A stretch of 35,654 nucleotides of DNA from Oscillospiraceae bacterium (lineage in GTDB: Bacteria; Bacillota; Clostridia; Oscillospirales; Oscillospiraceae). The notes under the pieces are model-generated. The model was given only the letters and a program-made list of their open reading frames with translations. It was not told the origin of the DNA and did not search any database. Within the stretch, counting starts at the first letter, position 1. Every line of letters begins with the position of its first letter. Below are positions 25,766 through 34,363 of the stretch, in pieces. Location of the stretch: positions 1 to 35,654 of the forward strand of contig CACZPK010000046.1 in the NCBI GenBank assembly GCA_902783035.1, read 5' to 3'. Both the position numbers and the translations under genes were made by a program.

Positions 25766-25794
25766 ATTATACACAGAGGACAATGAAAAATCAA
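25766..25794 (-). promoter_or_regulatory. Promoter of the thiolase gene
   Basis: Minus strand: TTGATT (25789-25794), 17 bases, perfect TATAAT (25766-25771). Transcription would start near 25759, leaving a leader of about 58 bases with AAGGAG before the ATG at 25701. Confidence 0.75.
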
Positions 25795-25842
25795 CTGCAA
25801 AAAGTTTTGTTCTTTCGCAAATTTTGCATCAACTCTTGCATA

Positions 25843-25860
25843 TTGTTAAGGTTTTAACGT
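25843..25860. promoter_or_regulatory. Rex-like redox repressor site upstream of thiolase
   Basis: TTGTTAA-GGTT-TTAACGT matches the Rex consensus TTGTTAANNNNTTAACAA at 12 of 14 defined positions (left half perfect, last two bases off). Rex senses NADH/NAD+ and is known to control clostridial thiolase and butyrate genes. The site lies about 50 bp upstream of the -35, further than a simple blocking operator. Confidence 0.5.
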
Positions 25861-25890
25861 TTTCCGTGCAGGGTGAGCGTCATGGGGCGG

Positions 25891-27012
25891 TCAGTCCGCG
25901 TTTTCCGTCCTGTTCTGCGCGTTTTGCAGCGCGGTATACACGGTCTCGGGATCGAGCTTTTCAAGGGCCGGCGTGGTCTGCAGCTCCGCGCGCTCGATCT
26001 CGCCGAGAAACAGCGCACTGAAATACTGCTCACGCACGGCGTTCGCCGCAGCGGAGACGTCCAACGGACGGCGCAAAATGATGTGATAACCGTACTGCGT
26101 TTGAACCAGATCGCTGTATTCGTTCTCCCCCAGCGCACGGGCAGCGGTTTCAAACTCGCTCACCATTCTGCCTTCGGTAAAGGTATAGCCATGCGGATTG
26201 GTGACGCGGCCGGGGTCCTCGCTGTATTGGTCCGCCAGCTCGTCAAACAGGCCCAGTGGGTCGGCGCTGTCACGCAGCCGCCAGAGCAGTTCCTCGGCAA
26301 GCGCCCGCTTTTCGGCGCACTTCGCTTCGTCCAGCGGCTCTTTCGTCACCGGGTCGGCAGTGGAGATCAGGATCTGGTCAACGGTGATATAGCCCAACCC
26401 CGCGGCATAGGCATGGAGCACATCGTCCGAAGCGTAGATTGCCGAGCCGGGCGTCTGGTAGGCATTGTAAAGCTCCTTATACAGATAGTCTGTGCGTGAG
26501 AGGCGCAGAAATCCCTCCTCGCCGATGCCGAGGCGGTACAGCTCCGCCAGATAAGCCTCTTCCCCGCCGTACAGTTCGATGTATTCCGCGCGCTGCGCTG
26601 CGATTTCCGCCTCGTCTTCATCGCTCAGTGTGACGCCATACCGCGTGCAGAGGTTTTCCAGCACGAGCTGCTGCTTGATCGCCATAAGCGTGTCTTCCTG
26701 CACAAAGTCGCGCAGGCTCTTGCCCGACTCGATCTCCGTATCCCAACTCGCCGCCACATCGACGCCGTAGTTCGCCAGATTGGCGCACTCGCTGCCGAGC
26801 CAGAAAACATACAGCTCCGCCGTCGCATCGTTGCCGTCCACGGAGGCAACGGTCTCGCCGGCGGCCACACCAGCTGCGTCAAAGGTGACGCCCTGTTCCA
26901 GCTGCGCCGGTGTAAACGCCGGCTTTTTGGGGGTAAACCGCACGACGGCGGCGGTTGCCGCCGCTGTAATGGTCACGGCGAGCAGCGTCGCCAGAATCCT
27001 GTCTTTCCACAT
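25891..27012 (-). CDS. Membrane-anchored parvulin-type peptidylprolyl isomerase
   Basis: A 373-residue secreted foldase of the PrsA/SurA type. The N-terminal helix (ILATLLAVTITAAATAAVV) has no lipobox Cys, so it should stay as a signal anchor or be cleaved by signal peptidase I. A helical SurA-N-like domain follows (about 55-200), then a PpiC/parvulin domain (about 210-320): LGYITVDQILIST, FDELADQYSEDPGRVTNPHG, EGRMVSEFETAARALGENEY, and the closing TQYGYHIILRRPL. It helps fold proteins outside the membrane. It lies 136 bp downstream of mfd, which matches gene order in many Firmicutes. The start follows GAGAAAGAGGAAACAACC. Confidence 0.9.
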   Translation of the reverse strand: MWKDRILATLLAVTITAAATAAVVRFTPKKPAFTPAQLEQGVTFDAAGVAAGETVASVDGNDATAELYVFWLGSECANLANYGVDVAASWDTEIESGKSLRDFVQEDTLMAIKQQLVLENLCTRYGVTLSDEDEAEIAAQRAEYIELYGGEEAYLAELYRLGIGEEGFLRLSRTDYLYKELYNAYQTPGSAIYASDDVLHAYAAGLGYITVDQILISTADPVTKEPLDEAKCAEKRALAEELLWRLRDSADPLGLFDELADQYSEDPGRVTNPHGYTFTEGRMVSEFETAARALGENEYSDLVQTQYGYHIILRRPLDVSAAANAVREQYFSALFLGEIERAELQTTPALEKLDPETVYTALQNAQNRTENAD

Positions 27013-27100
27013 GGTTGTTTCCTCTTTCTCTTTTACCGGTTTTGCCGGCGTTTTCTTATCTTATCGTAAGAGAATTAAATGAATGCGCTTACTATATATT

Positions 27101-27126
27101 TCCCGGCTGCCGCTTTAGCGGCGGGA
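27101..27126 (-). terminator. Possible mfd terminator
   Basis: GCCGC-TTTA-GCGGC (27109-27122) with an outer TCCC/GGGA pairing and a 4-base bulge lies between the mfd stop (27149) and the isomerase start (27012). The minus-strand sequence after it (AAATATATAG) is AT-rich but not a clean U-run. I see no convincing promoter in this 136-bp gap. Confidence 0.4.
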
Positions 27127-27148
27127 GAAATGGCGATCAAGATCATAT

Positions 27149-30100
27149 TTACGCCCCGCCCGCATCATCGTTGCCGACGTGCAGCTCGTTCACCAGTCCC
27201 AGCGCGGCGTCCAGCACAGCCTCGCCGGGAGCGAGCTTCATCGCGAGCTTCGGCTCCGTGCCCGCCGACAGCGTCAGGCGCCGCCTGTTTCTGGGCGAAG
27301 CGCACAGGCGCATCACCGCCTCCACAGGGAACCCGTCTCCGAAGGTAAAGGTCACGGTCTCGCCGCGCTGTGACACATCGCGCACGCCGACCTCCGCCGC
27401 GGCGGTGCGCAGCAGCGCCACATCCATCAGCGCGAGCACGGACTTCGGCGGCTCTCCGTAACGGTCGATCAGCTCGTCGAGCAGGTCGCGCGAATCCTCC
27501 TGCGTTTGCAGCGCCGCGATACGGCGGTAAATGTCCATCCGCTGCTCCGGCGAAGGGATATAGGTCTCCGGCAGGTTTGCCGACACCGCAAGATCCGCGC
27601 TGGTTTCGCTGCGCCTTGTTTTTTTGTCGCCGCGCTCCTCCAAGACCGCCTCCTCCAGCAGCTGGAGATACATGTCGTAGCCCACGGACATCATGTAGCC
27701 CGACTGCTCCGGTCCCAGCAGGTTGCCTGCTCCGCGGATTTCCAGATCGCGCATCGCGATGCGGAAGCCCGAACCGAACTCCGCATATTCGCGGATGGCG
27801 GTAAGACGCTTGGCGGCAACCTCGGTGAGAATCTTACCTGTACGGTAGGTCATATACGCATAGGCCCTGCGCGCGCTGCGTCCGATGCGGCCGCGAATCT
27901 GGTGGAGCTGGGCAAGCCCCAGCCGGTCGGCGTCCTCAATGATCAGGGTGTTGACGTTGGGAATGTCGATGCCCGTTTCGATGATGGTGGTGCACACCAG
28001 CACCTGTATCGCGCCGGACTCCATATCCTGCATGACGGCGGAGAGCCCCTTTTCATCCAGCTTGCCGTGCGCCACACCGACGCCGACTTCTTCGCCGAGC
28101 ATTTGCTTGAGCCGCGCGGCACAGCGATCAATGGTCTCCACGCGATTGTGAAGGTAATATACTTGCCCGCCGCGCCCCAGCTCGCGCCGGATGGCATCGC
28201 CGACGACTGCCCAGTCGTGCTCCAGCACATAGGTCTGCACGGGCTGGCGCCCCTCGGGCGGCGTCTCAATGGTGGACATATCGCGCAGTCCCGAAAGCGC
28301 CATGTTCAGCGTACGCGGGATCGGGGTTGCTGTCAGGGTCAGCGTGTCCACCTGCCGCGCCAGTTCGCGCAGCCGCTCCTTGTGCGTGACGCCGAAGCGC
28401 TGTTCCTCATCGATGATCAGAAGGCCCAAATCCTTGAATTTCATACGCTTTTGCAGCAGCGCATGGGTACCGATGAGCAAATCGACCTTGCCATCGGCGG
28501 CGTCGAGCAGGACCTGCTTTTTCTCCGCGGGCGTTTTGAAACGCGAGAGCGCCTCGATGCGCACGGGGAACGAGCGGAAACGCGCAAGAGCCGTGGCGTA
28601 GTGCTGTTGTGCCAGCACTGTCGTCGGCACGAGTATGGCAACCTGTTTTCCGTCGAGAATGCACTTCATCGCGGCGCGCAGCGCCACCTCGGTCTTTCCG
28701 TAGCCCACATCGCCGCACAGCAGCCGGTCCATGGGCGTCGGGCGCTCCATGTCGCCCTTGATTTCCTCGATGGCGCGCAGCTGGTCGTCTGTCTCGGCAT
28801 AATCGAAGGCGTCTTCAAACTCCCGCTGCCACGGAGAATCCGGCGAAAAAGCAAAGCCGGGCCGGCGCTGGCGCTCGGCGTAAAGCGCGATCAGTCCTTT
28901 GGCAAGGTCCTTGGCCGCCGCTTTCGCCTTGCTTTTTGCGCGCGTCCAGTCCGTACCGCCGAGCTTGGAGAGTTTCGTGCGCGGATTCCCGTCCTCGTCC
29001 TCCCCGCCGCCGATGTATTTGGACACCAGATCAAGCTGCGTCGCCGGAACGTAAAGGCTGTCGCCGCCCGCATAGGCGATTTTGACATAGTCTTTTTCCA
29101 CACCGCTCACGCGCATCCGTTCGATTCCGACGAAACGGCCGATGCCGTGGTGCACGTGGACAACGAGGTCGCCGGGCGAGAGGTCGGTATAGGACTGGAT
29201 CTTCTGTCGGTTCGAGTCCTTCTTCTGCCGCGCGGCGGCGCTCTTTCTGCCCGACGTGGGTGCGGTAAGCTGCCCCTCGGCAAGGATCGCAAGACGCAGC
29301 TGCGGCACTTCGCTGCCCGCCGAGAGCGTACCGAGGCCGACGGCAACCTCGCCCGGACGCGGCAGTGTTTCATTCCGGAGATCGGAGCGGGCACGGACGC
29401 CGCGCTCGTCCAGCAGGCGCAGGAAGTTCTTTGCGCGGGTCTCGTTGCCGCAGAGCACCAGCACGCCGCTGCGCGCGGCGGTATAGTGCTGCATATCCGC
29501 CGCCGCTGTCTCCAGGCTGCCGCCGTAACTGGGAAGCTGCTTGACATTCATGGACAGCAGCGTACGCGGCGCGAGCAGGTCCCGGGAGGTAGGCAGGGCA
29601 TTCCACTGTACCACGGGGAATTCGCGCAGCCGTTCGGTAAACGCCTCTGCGGAGAGCGCAACGTCCGCGAATGTACCCGCCAGCTCGCCTGTCTCCAGCA
29701 GCGGCAGCGTGTCCTGCTCCAGTTCCCACAGGAAGCCCTTCACACGCTCCGCAGCGCGCGCACCGTCGCTGATAAAAACCAGCGCGTTGGGCGCAAGGTA
29801 ATCCAGCGCCGTCACCGCCGTGGGATAGCAAGCCAGCAGGTAGCGGTCCATGCCGCCCACACTCAGGTGCTGGTCAAAACGCTCCCGGTCGGCTCGCAGC
29901 GTCTCCACGGCTTTATCCGTACCTTTTTTGCGCGCCAGGACCTTCGCCGCATGCTCGATGCGCGCAAGCATCGCGTCACGTCCGCCCTCGGCGGCATCCG
30001 GCAGCACCTCGGCTGCCGGAAGAATGGAGAGTCTCTGGATATTTTTGGTGCGCCGCTGGGTGCTCACATCGAATTCGCCCATGGCGTCGATCTCATCGTC

Positions 30101-30700
30101 AAAAAATTCCACGCGCACGGGCGCGGCCAGCGGCGACCAGATATCCAGTATGCCGCCGCGCAAAGCAAACTGCCCCACGCCTTCCACCTGATCGGCACGG
30201 GCATATCCCGAAGCGTCCAGCCGCCGCGCAAGATCGCTCAGATCAAAGCGTGCGCCGGGTCTGAGCGTCAAAGCGGCGTCGCGCAGGGCATCCGGCGGCA
30301 GCGTGCGCTGCAACATACCGTCGACTGTGGCAACCAGCAGCGGCGCCTTGCCCGCCGCGAGGGAACACAGCGTTCCCATGCGCTGCTGTTCAAAGCTGCG
30401 GGAGGCGTAAACGCGGTCGCGTAATTGCCATTCGCGCGCAAACAGCAAGGCTGCATCCGTTCCCGTCAGGGTACGGAGGTCGGCAGCCATGCGGTTGGCC
30501 TCGCCTTCGTCGGCGCAGAGCATGACAAAGGGGCGCTCCGTCGTTTGACGCAGCGCCGCGGCGGCCATGGCCCGGTGCACAGGCGAAAGGCCGGAAACCG
30601 ACGCAGGGCAGCGCCCCGCATCGACCGCCTCCGCCAGTTCTCTCAGCTCCGGCAAAGCGGCAATGGCTTGTAACAGCTGGTTCAGATTCGACACATACAA
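27149..30700 (-). CDS. mfd: Transcription-repair coupling factor
   Basis: Mfd removes RNA polymerase stalled at DNA damage and recruits UvrA. The 1183-residue protein has an N-terminal UvrB-like region, then the RNA polymerase-interaction domain (DLVVHVHHGIGRFVGIERM, about residues 500-520). Next is the RecG-like translocase: Walker A CGDVGYGKTEVALRAA (about 660), DEEQ box LLIIDEEQRFGVTHKERLR, TATPIPRTLNMAL, and motifs V/VI (IETGIDIPNVNTLIIEDADR, QIRGRIGRSARRAYAY). A C-terminal TRCF domain carries YIPSPEQRMDIYRRIA. Length is normal. GGAGGATTGT precedes the ATG. It lies 46 bp after pth and functionally complements uvrA and uvrB earlier in the window. Confidence 0.97.
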   Translation of the reverse strand: MYVSNLNQLLQAIAALPELRELAEAVDAGRCPASVSGLSPVHRAMAAAALRQTTERPFVMLCADEGEANRMAADLRTLTGTDAALLFAREWQLRDRVYASRSFEQQRMGTLCSLAAGKAPLLVATVDGMLQRTLPPDALRDAALTLRPGARFDLSDLARRLDASGYARADQVEGVGQFALRGGILDIWSPLAAPVRVEFFDDEIDAMGEFDVSTQRRTKNIQRLSILPAAEVLPDAAEGGRDAMLARIEHAAKVLARKKGTDKAVETLRADRERFDQHLSVGGMDRYLLACYPTAVTALDYLAPNALVFISDGARAAERVKGFLWELEQDTLPLLETGELAGTFADVALSAEAFTERLREFPVVQWNALPTSRDLLAPRTLLSMNVKQLPSYGGSLETAAADMQHYTAARSGVLVLCGNETRAKNFLRLLDERGVRARSDLRNETLPRPGEVAVGLGTLSAGSEVPQLRLAILAEGQLTAPTSGRKSAAARQKKDSNRQKIQSYTDLSPGDLVVHVHHGIGRFVGIERMRVSGVEKDYVKIAYAGGDSLYVPATQLDLVSKYIGGGEDEDGNPRTKLSKLGGTDWTRAKSKAKAAAKDLAKGLIALYAERQRRPGFAFSPDSPWQREFEDAFDYAETDDQLRAIEEIKGDMERPTPMDRLLCGDVGYGKTEVALRAAMKCILDGKQVAILVPTTVLAQQHYATALARFRSFPVRIEALSRFKTPAEKKQVLLDAADGKVDLLIGTHALLQKRMKFKDLGLLIIDEEQRFGVTHKERLRELARQVDTLTLTATPIPRTLNMALSGLRDMSTIETPPEGRQPVQTYVLEHDWAVVGDAIRRELGRGGQVYYLHNRVETIDRCAARLKQMLGEEVGVGVAHGKLDEKGLSAVMQDMESGAIQVLVCTTIIETGIDIPNVNTLIIEDADRLGLAQLHQIRGRIGRSARRAYAYMTYRTGKILTEVAAKRLTAIREYAEFGSGFRIAMRDLEIRGAGNLLGPEQSGYMMSVGYDMYLQLLEEAVLEERGDKKTRRSETSADLAVSANLPETYIPSPEQRMDIYRRIAALQTQEDSRDLLDELIDRYGEPPKSVLALMDVALLRTAAAEVGVRDVSQRGETVTFTFGDGFPVEAVMRLCASPRNRRRLTLSAGTEPKLAMKLAPGEAVLDAALGLVNELHVGNDDAGGA

Positions 30701-30746
30701 TCCTCCATGCGCGATTCCGCATGAAATCCCATATCAACCGGCGCGG

Positions 30747-31346
30747 CTATCCGTTATAGCGGTTCTGCGCCTCTGTAACGCCCTTCTCAATCACGCATGC
30801 CGCCGCGTCAAGAGCGCGGTCGACCGCCGCGTCGATCACCTTGCGCTCGGCAGCGGAAAACGCGCCGGTCACCCAATCCGCCATGTCATATTCCGCGTCC
30901 GGCGGTGCGCCGACGCCGACTTTCACACGCGGGAATTGATCCGTCCCCAGGTGGGCAATGATGTTCTTCAGGCCGTTGTGTCCGCCCGCGCTGCCATTTC
31001 CGCGCACGCGGAGCTTGCCCAGCGGAAGCGACACATCGTCGCTGATGACGAGCACATGCTCGGGCGGTACCTTGTAAAACCGCGCCGCCTCGCCGGCCGC
31101 CTCGCCGGAGAGGTTCATATAGGTCTGCGGCATCATCAGCAACACCTTTGCCCCACCGAAGTCAATGGTTTCGGTAAGCGCCTTGAAACGCAGCCGGTTG
31201 CATTTGAGGTCGTTTTTCTCGATGAGCCGCTCGGCGGCAAGAAAACCGATGTTGTGGCGGGTATTCTCATAGCGCCGGCCATAGTTGCCCAAACAGACCA
31301 ACAGCCATTCTACGCCGCCGGAGGTGGATTTTTTGTTGAAAAGCAT
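30747..31346 (-). CDS. pth: Peptidyl-tRNA hydrolase
   Basis: Pth releases tRNA from prematurely dropped peptidyl-tRNA. The 199-residue protein keeps the active-site elements: Asn21 and catalytic His31 in LGNYGRRYENTRHNIGF, Asn78 in MPQTYMNLSGE, the acidic Asp103/104 in VISDDVSLPLGKLRVR, and GSAGGHNGLKNI. The usual GLGNPG turn is CLGNYG here, and an N-terminal stretch of about ten residues precedes the first strand. Both are mild departures. The start follows AAGGAAACAAGG. It lies downstream of a strong terminator that ends the prs message, so expression may depend on read-through or on a promoter I cannot identify. Confidence 0.95.
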   Translation of the reverse strand: MLFNKKSTSGGVEWLLVCLGNYGRRYENTRHNIGFLAAERLIEKNDLKCNRLRFKALTETIDFGGAKVLLMMPQTYMNLSGEAAGEAARFYKVPPEHVLVISDDVSLPLGKLRVRGNGSAGGHNGLKNIIAHLGTDQFPRVKVGVGAPPDAEYDMADWVTGAFSAAERKVIDAAVDRALDAAACVIEKGVTEAQNRYNG

Positions 31347-31360
31347 AACCTTGTTTCCTT

Positions 31361-31398
31361 AAAAAAAGCAGAAAGGAGCGGCAAAACGCCGCTCCTTT
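31361..31398 (-). terminator. Rho-independent terminator after prs
   Basis: Minus strand: an 11-bp perfect stem (AAAGGAGCGGC / GCCGCTCCTTT, 31372-31398) with a 5-base loop, followed by CTGC and seven T. It sits between prs (stop 31410) and pth (start 31346), only 15 bases from the pth ATG. Confidence 0.9.
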
Positions 31399-31409
31399 GA
31401 TGATACCAT

Positions 31410-32369
31410 TCAGTTGAACAGCTTTGCAATAGAAATTTCCTGATAGGTGCGCTCGATCGCCTCGGCAAACATCGACGCAACCGTCAGGTACTTGATCCGC
31501 GCACGCGCCGCCTCGGGATGGGCGGGAATCGTGTCGAGCAGCGCCAGTTCCTCGATCTTGCTCGCCTCCAGCCGGTCGATGGCGGGGCCGGAAAGCACGC
31601 CGTGGGATGCGCAGGCATAGACCTTGTTCGCGCCGCCGATCTCAATGATCGCCTTCGCCGCGCCGCAAAGCGAGCCGGCGGTGTCGACCATGTCGTCAAA
31701 GAGGATACAGTCCTTGCCCTTCACGTCGCCGATGACGTGCATGACCTCGCTCTGGTTTGCCTTGGGACGGCGTTTATCCACAATGGCAAGACCCATGTGC
31801 AGCTTCTGTGCAAATGCGCGGGAACGCGCCACGGAACCGACGTCCGGCGAGACAACGACCATGTCGCCCGCCCGCTCGCCGAACTTCTTGGCGTAATAAT
31901 CCACAAAGATCGGGTTGCCAAGGAGGTTATCCACGGGAATGTCGAAAAAGCCCTGGATCTGCGCGGCATGCAGATCCATCGTCAGCACGCGGTCTGCGCC
32001 GGCGGCAACGATCATGTTCGCCACGAGCTTGGCGCTGATGGGATCGCGGGACTTCGCCTTGCGATCCTGCCGCGCGTAGCCAAAGTACGGGATCACCGCG
32101 GTGATGCGGCCCGCGGAAGCGCGGCGGCATGCGTCGATCATGATGAGCAGCTCCATCAGGTTGTCGTTGACGGGCTTGCAGGTCGACTGGACCAGAAACA
32201 CGTCGCTGCCGCGCACCGTCTCATAGAGCGAGCAGGAAACCTCGCCGTCGGCGAAGCCCTTGACCTCGTTCTCGCCCAGCTTAATGCCGATGGTCTTGCA
32301 GATATCGGCGGCAAGCTGGGGATTGGCGTTGCCGGTAAACACCTTGATGTCTTTCCCGTGAGAAATCAT
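31410..32369 (-). CDS. prs: Ribose-phosphate pyrophosphokinase
   Basis: Makes PRPP from ribose 5-phosphate and ATP for nucleotide, His and Trp synthesis. The 319-residue class I enzyme shows the opening KVFTGNANPQLAADICKTIG, EVSCSLYETVRGSDVFLVQS, the ATP-binding region YFGYARQDRKAKSRDPISAK, LTMDLHAAQIQGFFDIPVDN, and the PRPP-binding loop ILFDDMVDTAGSLCGAA. Length is standard. The ATG at 32369 follows GGAGGG. It is 38 bp after the GlmU-like gene in the classic glmU-prs order, and a strong terminator follows. A TATAAT at about 32384 lies just before its ribosome binding site but has no matching -35. Confidence 0.97.
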   Translation of the reverse strand: MISHGKDIKVFTGNANPQLAADICKTIGIKLGENEVKGFADGEVSCSLYETVRGSDVFLVQSTCKPVNDNLMELLIMIDACRRASAGRITAVIPYFGYARQDRKAKSRDPISAKLVANMIVAAGADRVLTMDLHAAQIQGFFDIPVDNLLGNPIFVDYYAKKFGERAGDMVVVSPDVGSVARSRAFAQKLHMGLAIVDKRRPKANQSEVMHVIGDVKGKDCILFDDMVDTAGSLCGAAKAIIEIGGANKVYACASHGVLSGPAIDRLEASKIEELALLDTIPAHPEAARARIKYLTVASMFAEAIERTYQEISIAKLFN

Positions 32370-32407
32370 GGCTGTAACCCTCCATTATATCCGTAATGTA
32401 TATCGTT

Positions 32408-33541
32408 TTACTTCTTTCCCTTGATTGCGCGGTTCTTTGCCGCCCAGCCCTCTTTGTTCTCCTGACGCTGCCGCGCCACGCCGAGCGCGTCCGCAGGCAC
32501 GTCCTTTGTGATGGTCGAACCCGCCGCGGTGTAACACCCATCGCCGAGCTTCACCGGCGCGACGAGGTTGGTGTTGCAGCCGATGAACACATCGTCCCCG
32601 ATGGTGCAGCGGTACTTCTTGAATCCATCGTAGTTGGTCGTCACCGTGCCGCAGCCGAAGTTGACCCGCTCGCCCACGTCGGAATCGCCCACATAGGTCA
32701 GGTGCGAAATCTTTGTCCCGTCACCGATAACGCTGTTCTTGATCTCCACGAAGTCGCCAACCTTCACGTGGTCGCCCACCGTGCTGTTCGGGCGCAGATA
32801 GGCAAACGGCCCCACGTTGGTATGGCTGCCAATGCGGCTCTCCGTTCCCTGCGAGGCGTTGACCTCCGTGTCGTGGCCCACGGTGCAGTCGGTGAGCATC
32901 GTGTTCGGGCCGACCGTGCAATTCTCGCCGATGACCGTGTTCCCGCGCAGGATCGTGCCGGGCAGGATCACCGTTCCCGCGCCGATTTTGACCCGCGGGT
33001 CGATGTAGCAGTTGTTCGTATCCAAAATCGTCACGCCCGCGTCCATGTGTTTTTGCAGGATCTTCTGACGGCACATGGGCTGCGCGGCGCGCAGTTCCTC
33101 CTCGTCGCCAACGGGCAGGAACCCTTTCTGTATCTCCGTCCCCTCGGGAAACGCCGCAAAGGCGCCATGCTCCCGCAGTACCTTGCAAATGTTCTCCGCC
33201 TTCGCCGCATACACCGCACCGCCCGAGAACACGCCCACCGGCAAAACCACGCCGTTGAGAACGAGCACCTCGCCCGTCTCTCCGTCGAGCAGCCGGAGCA
33301 GCTCTTCCGCGTGACGCGCGCCGTCCACCAGCACGGCACCGTGCGGCACGTGGGGCGCGATCAACTCATGCGCCCGCTTGTCGGAGACAATAAAAAGCCG
33401 CTCGATGCCGCTCTCGGTCAGTTCTGCACACGTCCAGGTCAGGATCGGGCAAAACCAAACGGTTTGCAGCATCAGCGGCGTCTTATCCTTTGTCAAGGCA
33501 ATATCGTCCGGCATAAACAGAATCGCCGTCTTACGTTCCAT
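32408..33541 (-). CDS. glmU: GlmU-like acetyltransferase with reduced uridylyltransferase half
   Basis: Bifunctional GlmU makes UDP-GlcNAc. Here the C-terminal left-handed beta-helix (about 175-377) is intact and has the acetyltransferase residues: Arg250 in AYLRPNS, Lys268 in FVEIKNS, His280 and Tyr283 in ISHLTYVGDS, Asn294 in RVNFGCGT, and TTNYDGFKKY. The N-terminal half is only about 170 residues instead of about 230 and lacks the glycine-rich LAAGxGTRM loop; the start reads AILFMPDDIALTKDKTPLML. I infer that uridylyl transfer is lost or changed. The start at 33541 follows AAGGGGGAATATCCG; a longer reading from 33625 runs through the promoter. The position before prs supports glmU identity. 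Confidence 0.85.
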   Translation of the reverse strand: MERKTAILFMPDDIALTKDKTPLMLQTVWFCPILTWTCAELTESGIERLFIVSDKRAHELIAPHVPHGAVLVDGARHAEELLRLLDGETGEVLVLNGVVLPVGVFSGGAVYAAKAENICKVLREHGAFAAFPEGTEIQKGFLPVGDEEELRAAQPMCRQKILQKHMDAGVTILDTNNCYIDPRVKIGAGTVILPGTILRGNTVIGENCTVGPNTMLTDCTVGHDTEVNASQGTESRIGSHTNVGPFAYLRPNSTVGDHVKVGDFVEIKNSVIGDGTKISHLTYVGDSDVGERVNFGCGTVTTNYDGFKKYRCTIGDDVFIGCNTNLVAPVKLGDGCYTAAGSTITKDVPADALGVARQRQENKEGWAAKNRAIKGKK

Positions 33542-33572
33542 CGGATATTCCCCCTTTTTACATAGTGCGTTT

Positions 33573-33581
33573 ATCATATCA
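33573..33581 (-). promoter_or_regulatory. Extended -10 promoter of the GlmU-like gene
   Basis: Minus strand TGATATGAT: TG one base before a TATGAT -10 (33573-33578). No good -35 at 17 bp. Predicted leader is about 25 bases. Confidence 0.5.
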
Positions 33582-33694
33582 AATTCCCACGCAAAAATCC
33601 ACCCGTTTTGCATAAAAATTTTCACAAATCTTCGGACGGGTCCCTTTTCGGCGGATAAATTGCAAATTATTGTTTATAAAATGCATTTCAACCG

Positions 33695-33723
33695 TTGCTT
33701 TTTTAAACTTTCCGCGATATAAT
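33695..33723 (+). promoter_or_regulatory. Promoter of trmL
   Basis: TTGCTT (33695-33700), 17 bases, perfect TATAAT (33718-33723). Predicted start is about 33730, followed by AAAAAGGAG and the ATG at 33758. It is divergent from the GlmU-like promoter across an AT-rich gap. Confidence 0.7.
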
Positions 33724-33757
33724 GATTTGACTTTCGTGAAAAAGGAGCCGCCCGTCC

Positions 33758-34273
33758 ATGCTAAACGTCGTTTTGGTCGAGCCGGAGATTCCGCAGAACT
33801 GCGGCAACATTGCCCGCACCTGCGCCGCAACGGGCGCACGGCTGCATTTGGTCAAGCCTCTGGGCTTTGATATATCGGAAAGCGCGGTCAGACGCGCGGG
33901 ACTGGATTACTGGCATCTCGTCGAGGTGACGGTCTATGAAAACCTCGCCGATCTGTTCGCCCGGCACCCCGAAGCAGCGGAGGACTGCTGGCTTGCCACC
34001 ACGAAGGCGCCGCAGGACTACACAAAGGCGACCTTCCGTGACGACTGCTGGCTCTTTTTCGGCAAGGAAACCGCGGGCCTGCCCGAAGATTTCCGTATGG
34101 CGCATGATACGCGCTGCATCCGTCTGCCCATCCGTGCCGAAGCGCGGAGCCTGAACCTGTCAAATTCGGTGGCCGTGATCGTTTTTGAGGCGTTGCGGCA
34201 GCTGGATTTCCCGCATCTTGCCCGAACGGGTGAAATGGCGGAAAGATCCGGGGTTTCCCACAGCGAAATATGA
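33758..34273 (+). CDS. trmL: tRNA (cytidine(34)-2'-O)-methyltransferase, TrmL type
   Basis: A SpoU/SPOUT-family methyltransferase that 2'-O-methylates the wobble base of certain tRNA(Leu). The 171-residue protein has the three SPOUT motifs in order: EPEIPQNCGNIARTCAATGA (motif 1), LFFGKETAGLPEDF (motif 2) and IRLPIRAEARSLNLSNSVAV (motif 3), which form the knot that binds S-adenosylmethionine. Its small size with no extra RNA-binding domain fits TrmL rather than TrmH. AAAAAGGAG precedes the ATG. It is followed after 90 bp by pgk; I see only a weak 5-bp hairpin between them, so the two may be co-transcribed. Confidence 0.93.
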   Translation: MLNVVLVEPEIPQNCGNIARTCAATGARLHLVKPLGFDISESAVRRAGLDYWHLVEVTVYENLADLFARHPEAAEDCWLATTKAPQDYTKATFRDDCWLFFGKETAGLPEDFRMAHDTRCIRLPIRAEARSLNLSNSVAVIVFEALRQLDFPHLARTGEMAERSGVSHSEI

Positions 34274-34363
34274 GAAGACTCATTTCAAGGCCATCATGCA
34301 TCAGGTTGGAACCATCATCGTAGATCACGCGGAAGCACGCCGCAACTTGAAGGAGGACGATAT

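Noticed and set aside
27506-30424. 972-residue open frame on the plus strand
   Set aside because: It lies wholly opposite mfd, which has all family motifs. Long antisense frames are expected in GC-rich coding DNA; its translation is Arg/His-rich without domain features.
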